DNA of 15,948 nt from Eubacterium sp. UBA3279 (GCA_002361775.1 DETV01000021.1:1-15948), one strand, 5' to 3'; positions 5,359-14,290 are shown, counted from the stretch's first letter. A program made the numbers and translations. The notes: a model not told the origin generated them from the letters alone.

Positions 5359-6546
5359 TTATTTGTACAAATATTTTTCGTTCTCTTCCAAATCAATGTT
5401 TTCCACATCTATCCACTGATATCCGGCATCCACAAAAGTGTCATTTTCCATATCTAAAATAGCCCGGGATCCGGCTACTACGGTGGCGTATCCCATTCCA
5501 TATGGATTCTGACTCACCACTCCCGCCAGCTTTCCGCTGCGAATAGCTTCTTCCTGTGTTTGTCCCATATCAAATCCTACAACCTGAATCTCTCTGTCTG
5601 TATAATTTTCCAATACAGTCAAAGCCTTTACACCCATGGATTCATTGGTACAGAAAATTCCTTTCAACTGGGGATATAACTTCATGATTGCATCAATGGA
5701 TTCTTCTACAGTCACATCTCCTTCTTTCTGCGGCTCGTAAGCTACCTGTACAATTTCCACTTTAGAATGATTTTCAGTGATTTCATCCTGAAATCCTTTT
5801 ACCCGGCTCTTACTGCTTTCTCCCAACTGAAGATGGGAAATAATTGCCACTTCTCCCTCATCTCCAATCTTCTCACAAAGCTTTCTTGCAGCTTCCTGAC
5901 CGGCTGCATAATTATCTGTAGCGCAGACAGAATAGACAAGTTCACTACTGTCTACTCCAGAATCTAAAATAATCACAGGAATTCCATTTTCCTGAGCCGC
6001 TTCCAACTGTGCCACACAGGAACCCATATCCACTGCTGCCAGACATAAAACATCTGGATTTTCCGATACCACCGCATCCAGAGCATTCACCTGAGCATCC
6101 ACATCAGTCTCTGTTTTAGGACCTTCAAATGTAAAAGTAATCTTTTCTTCATCTGTATAACCTAAGGTTTCATTCAGATCATCCACAGCCTGTTTTACAC
6201 CCTGACGGACTGCTTTCCAATATCCGGTCTCCGTATTTTTCACCACAAAAGCAATTCGTGTTCCTTTTTCCAGGATTAAACCATTCACTGAAGTATAATC
6301 GGCCACAAGCTTCTGATCATCCGGAAGATCAATCTCATGTTCATTCTTTTCTTCTGCATCTTCAGCTTCCTGTGTTGGTTCTTCTGTAGGTTCCATGGAC
6401 GGCTCCTGTGCAGGAGCTTCTGTGGCCTCCGGCGTCTGAATATCTTCCTCTTTTTTTGAAGATGAGTTATCAGTATTCTTACCGCCACAACCAATCAGTA
6501 ACATTCCTGCCAAAAGCAATGTTCCCAATCCTTTTATTTTTCTCAT
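5359..6546 (-). CDS. Solute-binding lipoprotein of a sugar ABC transporter (RbsB/Peripla_BP_4 type)
   Basis: 395 aa. A lipoprotein signal peptide ends in LLIGC, with the lipidated Cys at 20. An unusually long Glu/Pro/Thr-rich linker (about 21-80) follows, then a two-lobed periplasmic binding domain (about 93-390) with the type-1 sugar-binding look: RIAFVVKNTETGYWKAVRQG at its start, a VIILDSGVDSSE hinge segment, and VVGFDMGQTQEEAIRSG. It would be anchored on the outer face of the membrane and capture a sugar or related small molecule. No ATPase or permease gene is nearby, so it either serves a transporter encoded elsewhere or feeds a sensor. It has its own promoter at 6615-6642 and a GGGG-type ribosome binding site before the ATG. 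Confidence 0.9.
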   Translation of the reverse strand: MRKIKGLGTLLLAGMLLIGCGGKNTDNSSSKKEEDIQTPEATEAPAQEPSMEPTEEPTQEAEDAEEKNEHEIDLPDDQKLVADYTSVNGLILEKGTRIAFVVKNTETGYWKAVRQGVKQAVDDLNETLGYTDEEKITFTFEGPKTETDVDAQVNALDAVVSENPDVLCLAAVDMGSCVAQLEAAQENGIPVIILDSGVDSSELVYSVCATDNYAAGQEAARKLCEKIGDEGEVAIISHLQLGESSKSRVKGFQDEITENHSKVEIVQVAYEPQKEGDVTVEESIDAIMKLYPQLKGIFCTNESMGVKALTVLENYTDREIQVVGFDMGQTQEEAIRSGKLAGVVSQNPYGMGYATVVAGSRAILDMENDTFVDAGYQWIDVENIDLEENEKYLYK

Positions 6547-6614
6547 TTCTCTACCCCTTTATATCTGACTTGTGGAATTCCCTTATCCCATATATTCTAA
6601 ATTGTTTCCTTTTC

Positions 6615-6642
6615 ATTATACATGACTAAAAAAAATAGTCTA
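6615..6642 (-). promoter_or_regulatory. Promoter of the solute-binding protein gene
   Basis: On the minus strand TAGACT (6642-6637), 16 bases, then a perfect TATAAT (6620-6615). The -35 box matches at four of six positions. The spacer is a T-run flanked by GACTA and TAGTC, so a small hairpin overlaps the promoter. The start codon is about 60 bases downstream of the predicted transcript start. Confidence 0.65.
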
Positions 6643-6694
6643 TAGCCGAATCTTAAGATTTTTGTGCTTTTTTTCCGTCTTTTTTATTTATTTT

Positions 6695-7741
6695 TTACCT
6701 GTTCTTTACCTTATCATTCTGTATCAATTCTTCCCATACTGTCTGCATCACCAAAACAGTAACCGGACCCAGTAAAAAGCCAGGAAAGCCATAAAGAAAA
6801 AATCCTCCATAAACGGAAATCAGCAGTAACGCAGGATGCATCCCCATTTCTTTTCCCACAATATGAGGCTCTGCAAACTGTCTGGTGAGATTTGCAGCAA
6901 AAAAAAGAATGAAATATCCCAGCCCGGTCATATATTCCCCCTGTATACACCATAAAATCGCCCAGGGAATCAATATAGTTCCCACCCCGATCAGCGGCAG
7001 GGCATCTAATATACCTACAATCACCCCGGCTACTACAAAATAAGGATTTTTCAAAATCCAAAATCCCCCCATACACACCAATGCCACAAGACACATGATC
7101 AAAAACTGTGCCTTGATATACCGTCCCCCTGCCCTGCAGATTTTCTGCCCGATGGTAAGAATTTTTCCTCTCACCTTTCCGGCTCCCATCCACCTGCGTA
7201 TTTCTTCCAGATCCTTTACCAGTAAAGTTCCAAATAATATGGCAACCACCATACCGCCTGCCAGCGTAACAATCCCTTTTGTCACTGTCACCGCATATCC
7301 CAACCAGGCTGTACTCATTTTCTGCTGCACCTCTTCCTGTATTTTTCCAACGTGATACACCAGAAATTCCCGTATATTTCCTTCTCCGATTCCCGTAATC
7401 TTTGCCATCAAAATACAGCAATTATCCAGATACCCTTGCGCCTGATCTGCAAAAATCCCTATCCTTTCCATAAGTTCTCTGGTTTGTACTACCAAAAGTC
7501 CTGCCAGCTCCCATAATCCCCACCCTAAAATCACAGTAAACACACCTATCAGAATTCCTCCGGCAATCCCCCGACGTATTCCCAGATGTTTTTCTAACCA
7601 GACAGCCACAGGCAACACCATGGATGCCAGCAGCCATCCCAGCAAAAAAGGAATCGCTGCCGGTAGCAGATAACGCATACCTGCATATACAACGATCCCT
7701 GTCCCTGCAAATAATATATATTTTTTCCATTCCACTGCCAT
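6695..7741 (-). CDS. AI-2E/YtvI-family integral membrane protein
   Basis: About 348 aa with some seven to eight hydrophobic segments: two near the N-terminus (about 8-45), one at about 60-90, then a long soluble stretch (about 90-150), and the rest in the C-terminal half. The family signature appears in VAGVIVGILDALPLIGVGT and in the Pro/Gly-rich C-terminal FPGFLLGPV. It most resembles the YtvI sporulation membrane protein group; a transport role is not established for that group. The start at 7741 is preferred to the ATG at 7768 because AAGGGCGG lies just before it. The pseudouridine synthase gene ends 72 bases upstream in the same direction with no clear terminator or promoter between, so the two are probably cotranscribed. 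Confidence 0.82.
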   Translation of the reverse strand: MAVEWKKYILFAGTGIVVYAGMRYLLPAAIPFLLGWLLASMVLPVAVWLEKHLGIRRGIAGGILIGVFTVILGWGLWELAGLLVVQTRELMERIGIFADQAQGYLDNCCILMAKITGIGEGNIREFLVYHVGKIQEEVQQKMSTAWLGYAVTVTKGIVTLAGGMVVAILFGTLLVKDLEEIRRWMGAGKVRGKILTIGQKICRAGGRYIKAQFLIMCLVALVCMGGFWILKNPYFVVAGVIVGILDALPLIGVGTILIPWAILWCIQGEYMTGLGYFILFFAANLTRQFAEPHIVGKEMGMHPALLLISVYGGFFLYGFPGFLLGPVTVLVMQTVWEELIQNDKVKNR

Positions 7742-7813
7742 CACCGCCCTTTCCGATACATTCCACAACTAAAATTGCTGTCGTCCTTTTTAGTATCCGT
7801 TCCGGGCTTTTTT

Positions 7814-8548
7814 CTATACTGCCAGTTTCTTGAATTTCTCAAAAACCTCGCCTTCTGGCTTTATCTGAAATTGTAATTTTTTTCCTGTTTTAGGATGAAA
7901 AAATTCCAGCTTATAAGCACATAAACCTATAGCTGTCCCCCGTTCCTCTTCTCTTATATGAGAATTATACTTGCCATCCCCCCACAAAGGCATTCCATGA
8001 TATGCCATCTGTACGCGAATCTGATGATGTCTTCCTGTCTTAAGTGTCACCTCTGCCAGTCCTGTATCCTTCTCTTCCTCTATGACCTGATAAAAAAGTA
8101 TAGCCTGTTTTCCCTGAGGAGTTCCTTTTTTTACCACACGGGAAGTATTGGTTTTTCCATCTTTTAAAAGAATATCTTCCAGACAGACAGTATTTTCTTT
8201 CTCTTCATTGAAATTTCTGTGTTCCTCTTTTTCATCTGTGTTTCCCTTTACAGGATTCTTCGTATAAACCGCCAGATATTTTTTCTTCATTTTTCCATTC
8301 TGATGCTGACGGTTTAACTCTGCAGTTGCCAGGGGAGTCTTTCCAAATACAAGAACCCCTTCCACCGGCTGATCTAACCGCTGGACAACCCCTACAAAAT
8401 CGCCGTTCCGATAATTTTTCAGGGCGCTTTCCATATCCATCTGCCCGATACGGGCGCTTTGAACTGCCATCCCCGCATGTTTTCTGCACACCAGAATCTG
8501 ATCATCCTCATATAAGATATCTTCCTGATTCCAACTCTTCTTTTCCAT
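7814..8548 (-). CDS. RluA-family RNA pseudouridine synthase
   Basis: 244 aa from the ATG at 8548. That start is supported by GGGAG nine bases upstream; a GTG at 8590 would fall in the preceding terminator. The catalytic motif is VVQRLDQPVEGVLVFGKT with the nucleophilic Asp at residue 59, and the second family block is LKTGRHHQIRVQMAYHG (about 176-192). There is no N-terminal S4 domain, so it is a short stand-alone type. A charged, low-complexity insertion (about 102-125) sits in the catalytic domain. It isomerises uridines in rRNA or tRNA; the target site cannot be read from sequence. It follows the atp operon terminator by a few bases and no promoter was found, so it may depend on readthrough from atpC. 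Confidence 0.9.
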   Translation of the reverse strand: MEKKSWNQEDILYEDDQILVCRKHAGMAVQSARIGQMDMESALKNYRNGDFVGVVQRLDQPVEGVLVFGKTPLATAELNRQHQNGKMKKKYLAVYTKNPVKGNTDEKEEHRNFNEEKENTVCLEDILLKDGKTNTSRVVKKGTPQGKQAILFYQVIEEEKDTGLAEVTLKTGRHHQIRVQMAYHGMPLWGDGKYNSHIREEERGTAIGLCAYKLEFFHPKTGKKLQFQIKPEGEVFEKFKKLAV

Positions 8549-8570
8549 ATCTGTTTTCTCCCTTTTTGCG

Positions 8571-8631
8571 AAAAAAAGGAACTGCCACACAGCAACAAAA
8601 AATGTGTTGTTTCCTGCAGCAGCTCCTTTTT
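8571..8631 (-). terminator. Intrinsic terminator of the atp operon
   Basis: On the minus strand AAAAAGGAGCTGC (from 8631) pairs with GCAGTTCCTTTTTTT (to 8571). The one G-U pair in the core would be an A-C mismatch on the other strand, so it acts leftwards. Seven U residues follow. The long loop contains a further CACA/TGTG pairing. It begins five bases after the atpC stop. Confidence 0.85.
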
Positions 8632-8635
8632 CATT

Positions 8636-9037
8636 TTATCCCTTAACACTCAGACGGACTAAGGCTCTCTGAAGTTTTGCTTTTACGATCTTATACTCTT
8701 TATCTGTCAGACCGCCTCTTGCCAGCATTTTCTCTGCACGCTGTTTCGCATCACTGGCTCTCTTTTCATCAATATCCTTTTTCCACTCCCAGGTGGTTGC
8801 CAGCAAATGACAGGTTCCATCCATCATAGACAGCATACCACCGATACAGGCAGCATCCCATCTTTCACCGTCTTCCATCACCACATGGGCTTCACCCATT
8901 CCAAGAGCTGTACAAAAGTTACAGTGATCTGCCAGAACAGCCAGATCTCCGGTAATGGTACGGCAGACTACCCGTACCACATTTCCTTCAAAAAGCAGAC
9001 CATCCGGTGTTCCGATTCGTAACGGAAATGTCTTCAT
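8636..9037 (-). CDS. atpC: ATP synthase epsilon subunit
   Basis: 133 aa, full length. This central-stalk subunit binds gamma and the c-ring and can inhibit ATP hydrolysis. The N-terminal beta sandwich (1-85) has TPDGLLFEGNVVRVV and the LAVLADH segment. The C-terminal helical hairpin (about 88-133) is rich in Ala, Lys and Arg. AAGGAGG lies six bases before the ATG. It is the last gene of the operon, 12 bases after atpD and directly followed by the terminator. Confidence 0.95.
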   Translation of the reverse strand: MKTFPLRIGTPDGLLFEGNVVRVVCRTITGDLAVLADHCNFCTALGMGEAHVVMEDGERWDAACIGGMLSMMDGTCHLLATTWEWKKDIDEKRASDAKQRAEKMLARGGLTDKEYKIVKAKLQRALVRLSVKG

Positions 9038-9049
9038 AGACAGCCTCCT

Positions 9050-10444
9050 TTACAGTTTTTTCGCTTTTTCGAAAACTTCATCGATAGTTCCGGAGAACAG
9101 GAAACAACTTTCCGGAAGTTCATCACATTCCCCATCCAGAATCATCTTAAATCCTCTCAGTGTCTCTTTCAGCGGCACATACTGTCCCGGCATACCGGTA
9201 AACTGTTCTGCCACAGAAAAACTCTGAGACAGGAAACGCTGCACCTTACGGGCACGATTTACTGTCAGCTTATCTTCTTCTGATAACTCATCCATACCCA
9301 TAATTGCAATAATATCCTGCAATTCCTTATAACGCTGAAGCACTCTTTGTACTTCCCGGGCAATTTCATAATGCTCGCTTCCCACCACTTCCGGGGAAAG
9401 AATACGGCTGCTGGATTCCAGAGGATCCACTGCCGGATAAATACCCTGACTGGAAATCTCACGAGACAATACTGTAGTAGCATCCAAATGGGAGAATGTA
9501 GTTGCCGGAGCCGGGTCTGTCAGGTCATCTGCCGGAACGTAAACAGCCTGAACCGAGGTAATAGAACCCTTTCTGGTAGAAGTAATACGTTCCTGTAAAG
9601 CTCCCATCTCCGTTGCCAGTGTAGGCTGATATCCTACTGCTGAAGGCATACGTCCCAACAAAGCGGACACTTCTGAACCTGCCTGGGTAAAACGGAAAAT
9701 ATTATCAATAAACAATAACACATCCTGATTCTTCACATCACGGAAATATTCTGCCATGGTAAGACCAGACAAACCAACTCTCATACGAGCTCCCGGCGGC
9801 TCATTCATCTGTCCATATACCAATGCCGTTTTATCAATAACGCCGCTTTCTTTCATTTCATTATAAAGGTCATTTCCTTCACGGGTACGCTCTCCTACAC
9901 CGGTAAATACAGAAAGACCGCCATGCGCTGTGGCAACATTGTGGATCAATTCCATGATCAAAACTGTCTTTCCTACTCCGGCGCCACCAAACAAACCAAT
10001 CTTACCGCCTTTTGCATAAGGGCAAATCAAATCAACAACCTTAATACCTGTTTCCAAAATCTCTGTAGCCGGAACCTGCTCTTCATAAGAAGGCGCCGGA
10101 CGATGAATAGGCCACTGCTCTTTTGTTTCCGGAGCGGGAAGATTATCCACCGGATCTCCCAACAAATTGAATACACGACCCAGACATTCTTCTCCTACCG
10201 GAACTTTTATGGGACTTCCCGTATCAATAGCTTTCGCGCCACGAACAAGACCATCTGTGGAATTCATGGCAATACACCGTACCGTATTATCCCCGGTCTG
10301 CTGGGCTACTTCAGCTATCAGCTTTGCGCCTTTATTGTCAATTTCAATGGCATTCAGCAGGGCAGGCAATTCATCATGCGCAAAGCGGATGTCCAAAACC
10401 GGACCGATGACCTGCACGACTTCACCAATGTGTTTTTCACTCAT
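9050..10444 (-). CDS. atpD: ATP synthase beta subunit (catalytic)
   Basis: 464 aa, the normal length. It carries the three catalytic nucleotide sites of F1. Walker A is GGAGVGKT at 153-160, the catalytic Glu is E189 in GERTREGND, Walker B is VLLFIDN at about 242-248, and the DELSEED loop that pushes on gamma is at 385-391. The PPPGAR-type segment reads NEPPGARMRVG. Its ATG overlaps the atpG stop in an ATGA arrangement, pointing to translational coupling. Confidence 0.98.
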   Translation of the reverse strand: MSEKHIGEVVQVIGPVLDIRFAHDELPALLNAIEIDNKGAKLIAEVAQQTGDNTVRCIAMNSTDGLVRGAKAIDTGSPIKVPVGEECLGRVFNLLGDPVDNLPAPETKEQWPIHRPAPSYEEQVPATEILETGIKVVDLICPYAKGGKIGLFGGAGVGKTVLIMELIHNVATAHGGLSVFTGVGERTREGNDLYNEMKESGVIDKTALVYGQMNEPPGARMRVGLSGLTMAEYFRDVKNQDVLLFIDNIFRFTQAGSEVSALLGRMPSAVGYQPTLATEMGALQERITSTRKGSITSVQAVYVPADDLTDPAPATTFSHLDATTVLSREISSQGIYPAVDPLESSSRILSPEVVGSEHYEIAREVQRVLQRYKELQDIIAIMGMDELSEEDKLTVNRARKVQRFLSQSFSVAEQFTGMPGQYVPLKETLRGFKMILDGECDELPESCFLFSGTIDEVFEKAKKL

Positions 10445-11298
10445 ATACCTTCTGCTCCTCCAACGATCTCTGTAATCTCCTGCGTTATGCTGGCCTGACG
10501 CGCTCTGTTATAATACAGATTTAACTTATCAATCATTTCTTCTGCATTGCCTGTCGCAGACTCCATGGCCATTCTTCGCGCTGCCAGTTCACTGGCAAGA
10601 CTTTCGCAAACACCGCCATAAATTACCCCTGCCAGATATTCCGGAACAATAGCATCGAACACTTCCACACTATTTGGTTCATACCAGATCAGATTCCGGG
10701 CTTTCTCCCCATCCTCTTCTCTTTTTGCCAAATCCGTCAAAGGTAACAAAGATGACACCTCTGGCTGTTGAGACAACATAGATACAAAAGTTGTATAACA
10801 CAATTCAATATGTCCAAACTTTCCTTTTTTGAACTCTCTGCACAGAAGATGGGCAATCTCAAAACAATCTGCCACGGAGATATCTGCGATCTCTCCAAAC
10901 ACTTCCGTAACACAGTCTATCTTCTTTCTCTGAACATATTCAACTGCTTTTTTACCTATAGGCAACACCACAAAATCTTTCCCTTCACTTTCTGCTTCCA
11001 GACGTTTCAAAAGATTTGCATTATATCCTCCTGCAAGTCCCCGGTCTCCGGCCAGAACAATATAACAATATCTGTCGCTGACCGCCTTTTTTGCATATAC
11101 GGAGAAAAACTCCGTATTCTCAGAAGCAATATCCTGAAGAGTCCGATAAAGTTCACGAAAATAAGGCCGACAAGAATCTGCCCTTTCTTTTGCTTTCCGC
11201 AGTTTGGAGGATGCTACCAGCTCCATGGCTTTTGTGATCTGCATAGTGCTTTGCACACTTTTAATCCGCAGTTTTACTGACTTCATATTTGCAGCCAT
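10441..11298 (-). CDS. atpG: ATP synthase gamma subunit (rotor shaft)
   Basis: 285 aa, as expected. The N-terminal helix shows the conserved MKSVKLRIKSVQSTMQITKA pattern followed by AMELVASSKLRKA. The C-terminal helix contains ESLASELAARRMAMESATGN and RARQASITQEITEIVGG, the most conserved region of the family. These two helices form the coiled coil that turns inside the alpha3beta3 ring. AGGAGG lies seven bases upstream of the ATG. It is 20 bases after atpA and overlaps atpD by four bases. Confidence 0.97.
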   Translation of the reverse strand: MAANMKSVKLRIKSVQSTMQITKAMELVASSKLRKAKERADSCRPYFRELYRTLQDIASENTEFFSVYAKKAVSDRYCYIVLAGDRGLAGGYNANLLKRLEAESEGKDFVVLPIGKKAVEYVQRKKIDCVTEVFGEIADISVADCFEIAHLLCREFKKGKFGHIELCYTTFVSMLSQQPEVSSLLPLTDLAKREEDGEKARNLIWYEPNSVEVFDAIVPEYLAGVIYGGVCESLASELAARRMAMESATGNAEEMIDKLNLYYNRARQASITQEITEIVGGAEGI

Positions 11299-11318
11299 TT
11301 TACTTCCTCCTGATTACT

Positions 11319-12848
11319 TTATTTTGCAGGGCGTGTATTCAGAAATTCTTCTGTATACCCGTCCAATACCTTTTTCAGTTTATCCTCTGTATCTGACTCC
11401 AGTTTTCCTGTAGAGCGAATCGTCTGCATAACATTTACACCTTCCGCATCTGTATCCAGATATGTGTACAGCCCTGTTTCATAAGCTTTTACATCTTCCA
11501 CATCCACATTTACCAGATTTCCTTTTGTAACTGCATACAAAATCGCCACCTGTTTTTCCACTGGAATCGGCGCATTCTGATTCTGCTTCAGCACCTCCAC
11601 AATACGGGATCCCTGTGCCAGACGCGCCTTTGTATCTGCATCCAGATCAGAACCAAACTGTGCAAAACTTTGCAGTTCACGATACTGAGAATAAATCAGT
11701 TTCAGAGATCCTGCCACTTTTTTCATAGCCTTAATCTGTGCATTTCCACCTACTCGAGATACGGAAATACCCGGATTCACCGCCGGCATAATACCGGAAT
11801 GGAACAATTCTGTTTCCAGGAATATCTGTCCGTCTGTAATGGAAATTACATTTGTAGGAATATATGCAGATACATCTCCTGCCTGCGTCTCTATAATCGG
11901 GAGCGCCGTCAGAGAACCGCCGCCATGCTCATCATCCAGCTTGGCAGCACGCTCCAAAAGTCTGGAATGAAGATAAAATACGTCTCCAGGATACGCTTCA
12001 CGTCCCGGCGGACGGCGAATCAACAGAGACAGCGCGCGATAAGCTACTGCATGTTTACTCAAATCATCATATACTATCAGCACATGCTGACCTTTATTCA
12101 TAAAATATTCGCCCATTGCACAGCCGGAATACGGCGCAATATACTGCAAAGGACTGGATTCTGATGCAGTGGCAGCCACCACAATCGTGTAATCCATCGC
12201 GCCATTTTTTGAAAGATTTTCCACCAGATTGGCTACTGTTGACCGCTTCTGTCCAATTGCCACATAAATACAGATAACATTTTTGCCCTTCTGATTAATA
12301 ATGGTATCTGCCGCCAATGTGGTTTTTCCCGTCTGACGGTCCCCAATGATCAACTCTCTTTGTCCACGTCCGATTGGCACCATAGAATCAATAGCTTTTA
12401 TTCCTGTCTGGAGAGGTTCATGCACAGACTTTCTCTCACAGATTCCAGGAGCCGGACTTTCTATCGGGCGAAATTCTTCCGTCGCAATGGGACCTGCTCC
12501 GTCAATAGGCTGACCCAACGCATTCACTACTCTTCCTATCATTGCTTCGCCCACCGGCACAGATACTACTTTTCCGGTACGCTTAATAGTCTGCCCTTCA
12601 CCAATATTTTCACCGGAACCAAATAAAACGATGGACACGCTGTTTTCTTCCAGGTTCTGAGCCATACCAAAACTTCCGTCTTCAAATTCCAGCAATTCTC
12701 CTGCCATACAGTTCACAAGGCCGCTGGCTCTGGCAATACCGTCACCTACCATCAAAACGGTACCTGTCTCATTGTGTTGAATTGCATTTTCGTAGTATTT
12801 GATCTGACTGCGGATGACTCTGGATATTTCTTCAGGTTTTAATTGCAT
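11319..12848 (-). CDS. atpA: ATP synthase alpha subunit
   Basis: 509 aa, the usual length. These regulatory nucleotide-binding subunits alternate with beta in F1. Walker A is GDRQTGKT at 169-176, Walker B-like VLIVYDD at about 256-262, and the arginine finger is R365 in PGISVSRVGG. An N-terminal helix (1-25) that meets delta is present. The ribosome binding site is weak and rather distant (AAAGGA about 13 bases before the ATG), unlike the strong AGGAGG sites of neighbouring genes. It starts 49 bases after the atpH stop, the longest gap within the operon. Confidence 0.98.
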   Translation of the reverse strand: MQLKPEEISRVIRSQIKYYENAIQHNETGTVLMVGDGIARASGLVNCMAGELLEFEDGSFGMAQNLEENSVSIVLFGSGENIGEGQTIKRTGKVVSVPVGEAMIGRVVNALGQPIDGAGPIATEEFRPIESPAPGICERKSVHEPLQTGIKAIDSMVPIGRGQRELIIGDRQTGKTTLAADTIINQKGKNVICIYVAIGQKRSTVANLVENLSKNGAMDYTIVVAATASESSPLQYIAPYSGCAMGEYFMNKGQHVLIVYDDLSKHAVAYRALSLLIRRPPGREAYPGDVFYLHSRLLERAAKLDDEHGGGSLTALPIIETQAGDVSAYIPTNVISITDGQIFLETELFHSGIMPAVNPGISVSRVGGNAQIKAMKKVAGSLKLIYSQYRELQSFAQFGSDLDADTKARLAQGSRIVEVLKQNQNAPIPVEKQVAILYAVTKGNLVNVDVEDVKAYETGLYTYLDTDAEGVNVMQTIRSTGKLESDTEDKLKKVLDGYTEEFLNTRPAK

Positions 12849-12897
12849 GTTTCCATTCCCATCCTTTAAATTATTGTTTGTAATCTTTTATAAATCG

Positions 12898-13437
12898 TTA
12901 CATAGTTATTTCATTCATCTTTTTGGATACACCCGACAGACGGCTCTGCACCGTTCCATCCAACTGTTTTCCTTCTAATTCCACACGCAGTCCAGCCACC
13001 ACAGAAGCATCCACCTTCGCAATCAGAGAAATCTTCTTTCCACTGATTTTCTCCAGTTTTTCCTTCAAAGCTGTACACTGCTGTTCATTCAGCGCCACTG
13101 CACTGGTCACAACCGCTTCTGCGATATTATTATCTGCATGATAACGCCGTGTAAATTCTTCACAACATCCTCCGAACTCTGTGAGAATGCCTTTTTCACA
13201 TAAAATCTTCAAAAAATTTATCAGATATCGTTCTGCCTGAGCGCCAAAAGCTTTCTCTATCAGACTGTTTCTCTCATCCTGAGGGATAGAGGGTTCCATA
13301 AGTAACCGTACATAATCAGGATTTTCCTGAAAAAGCCTTCGGATGATTCCCATCTGCTCCTGTATGACGCCTGTAAGCTGCTCTTCAACAGCAAGATCAT
13401 ACAAGCTGCTCCCATATATTCTGGCAGTCTGTGTCAT
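12898..13437 (-). CDS. atpH: ATP synthase delta subunit (OSCP type)
   Basis: 179 aa peripheral-stalk subunit that ties the b dimer to the top of F1. The N-terminal helical domain (about 1-105) begins ARIYGSSLYDLAVEE, a typical form. The C-terminal domain ends with VVAGLRVELEGKQLDGTVQSRL (about 146-168), the best family signature, although split here by ordinary variation. Its ATG overlaps the atpF stop by four bases (ATGA), so translation of the two is probably coupled. Confidence 0.94.
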   Translation of the reverse strand: MTQTARIYGSSLYDLAVEEQLTGVIQEQMGIIRRLFQENPDYVRLLMEPSIPQDERNSLIEKAFGAQAERYLINFLKILCEKGILTEFGGCCEEFTRRYHADNNIAEAVVTSAVALNEQQCTALKEKLEKISGKKISLIAKVDASVVAGLRVELEGKQLDGTVQSRLSGVSKKMNEITM

Positions 13438-13937
13438 GATGCATCACCTACATTCGATATAAAATCATTAATTAACTTCTCATGATCTTCTTCACAGATT
13501 TCCCGCTCGATTACCTTTCCGGCAATTTCCACTGCCATATCGCCAATCTCGCTTCTGATCTCATTGACAGCTTTTCTCTTTTCCTGTGCAATGTCTTTCT
13601 CTGCTTTTGCCTTAATAGCCGCCACCTGGGCAGAAGCCTCTTTGAGCATCTCTTCACTTTGGATCGCAGCGGTTTTCTGCGCTGTCATCAAAATGTCATT
13701 CGCCTTATTCTTTGCTTCCTGCATATTCTGCTCATATTCTGCCTTCATGGCATTGGCCTCATCCTTAGCTTTCACAGCATCCTGGATCTCAGCATCTGCC
13801 ATCTCTTTTCTTTTCTTTAAAATCTCATTTACCGGCTTAAACAAAAAGCGTTTGATCAAAAGCACCTGAATAAAAAGATTCGCAATCTGTGCTATGAAGG
13901 TCCATGGTACAATTCCAACTAAATCCTGCACCTGCAT
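13434..13937 (-). CDS. atpF: ATP synthase b subunit
   Basis: 167 aa. One membrane helix at about 8-30 (PWTFIAQIANLFIQVLLIKR) is followed by a long charged, Ala-rich coiled coil (about 38-150) that dimerises to form the peripheral stalk, and a short C-terminal segment that contacts delta. FKPVNEILKKRKE after the helix is typical. AGGAGG lies eight bases before the ATG. Only one b gene is present, so a homodimeric stalk is expected. Confidence 0.95.
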   Translation of the reverse strand: MQVQDLVGIVPWTFIAQIANLFIQVLLIKRFLFKPVNEILKKRKEMADAEIQDAVKAKDEANAMKAEYEQNMQEAKNKANDILMTAQKTAAIQSEEMLKEASAQVAAIKAKAEKDIAQEKRKAVNEIRSEIGDMAVEIAGKVIEREICEEDHEKLINDFISNVGDAS

Positions 13938-13969
13938 ACACGCAACCTCCTGTCTCTACGTTTCTTTTA

Positions 13970-14248
13970 TTAGCTGAGGAAGTTCATGAACATACCTGGC
14001 GCCACAAAAATCAGCAGCAGACCGGTTACGAAACCATAAATACCTGTAGTCTCTGCAATTGCACAACCTAAAAGCATAGTAGAAGTAACATCGCCTTTGC
14101 ACTCCGGCTGACGTCCGATTGCTTCCAGCGCTTTTGCCACTGCGTTACCTTCTCCGATACCAGGTCCGATACCAGCGATCAATGCTGCTCCTGCTCCAAT
14201 TGCACATCCTGCCAATGCGATACCTTTTGCAAGTAATTGAAATTCCAT
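13970..14248 (-). CDS. atpE: ATP synthase c subunit, sodium-type two-carboxylate ion site
   Basis: 92 aa hairpin of two membrane helices (about 8-44 and 55-88) joined by the polar loop RQPE (46-49). The rotor ring subunit carries the coupling ion. Helix 1 reads GIGPGIGEGNAVAKA with E33; helix 2 reads LGCAIAETTGIYGF with E66, T67, T68 and Y71. With a one-residue offset these align with Q32, E65, S66, T67 and Y70 of the Na+-binding Ilyobacter tartaricus c subunit, with Glu replacing Gln. The same Glu/Glu combination is known from the Na+-driven Fusobacterium nucleatum enzyme. Sodium use is therefore likely, by inference. AGGAGG lies eight bases before the ATG. Confidence 0.97.
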   Translation of the reverse strand: MEFQLLAKGIALAGCAIGAGAALIAGIGPGIGEGNAVAKALEAIGRQPECKGDVTSTMLLGCAIAETTGIYGFVTGLLLIFVAPGMFMNFLS

Positions 14249-14290
14249 AGTGTTTTCCTCCTGTAAATATGATAATAAATTTTTTACTTT

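Noticed and set aside
6714..7421. Second minus-strand frame within the YtvI-like gene
   Set aside because: It is a shifted frame of a membrane protein gene, with Cys/Arg/Gly-rich sequence that fits no family.
9923..10498. Long plus-strand reading frame opposite atpD
   Set aside because: It is antisense to a fully conserved gene, rich in unlikely residues and has no recognisable domain. The same holds for 11670-12164 opposite atpA and 10768-11280 opposite atpG.
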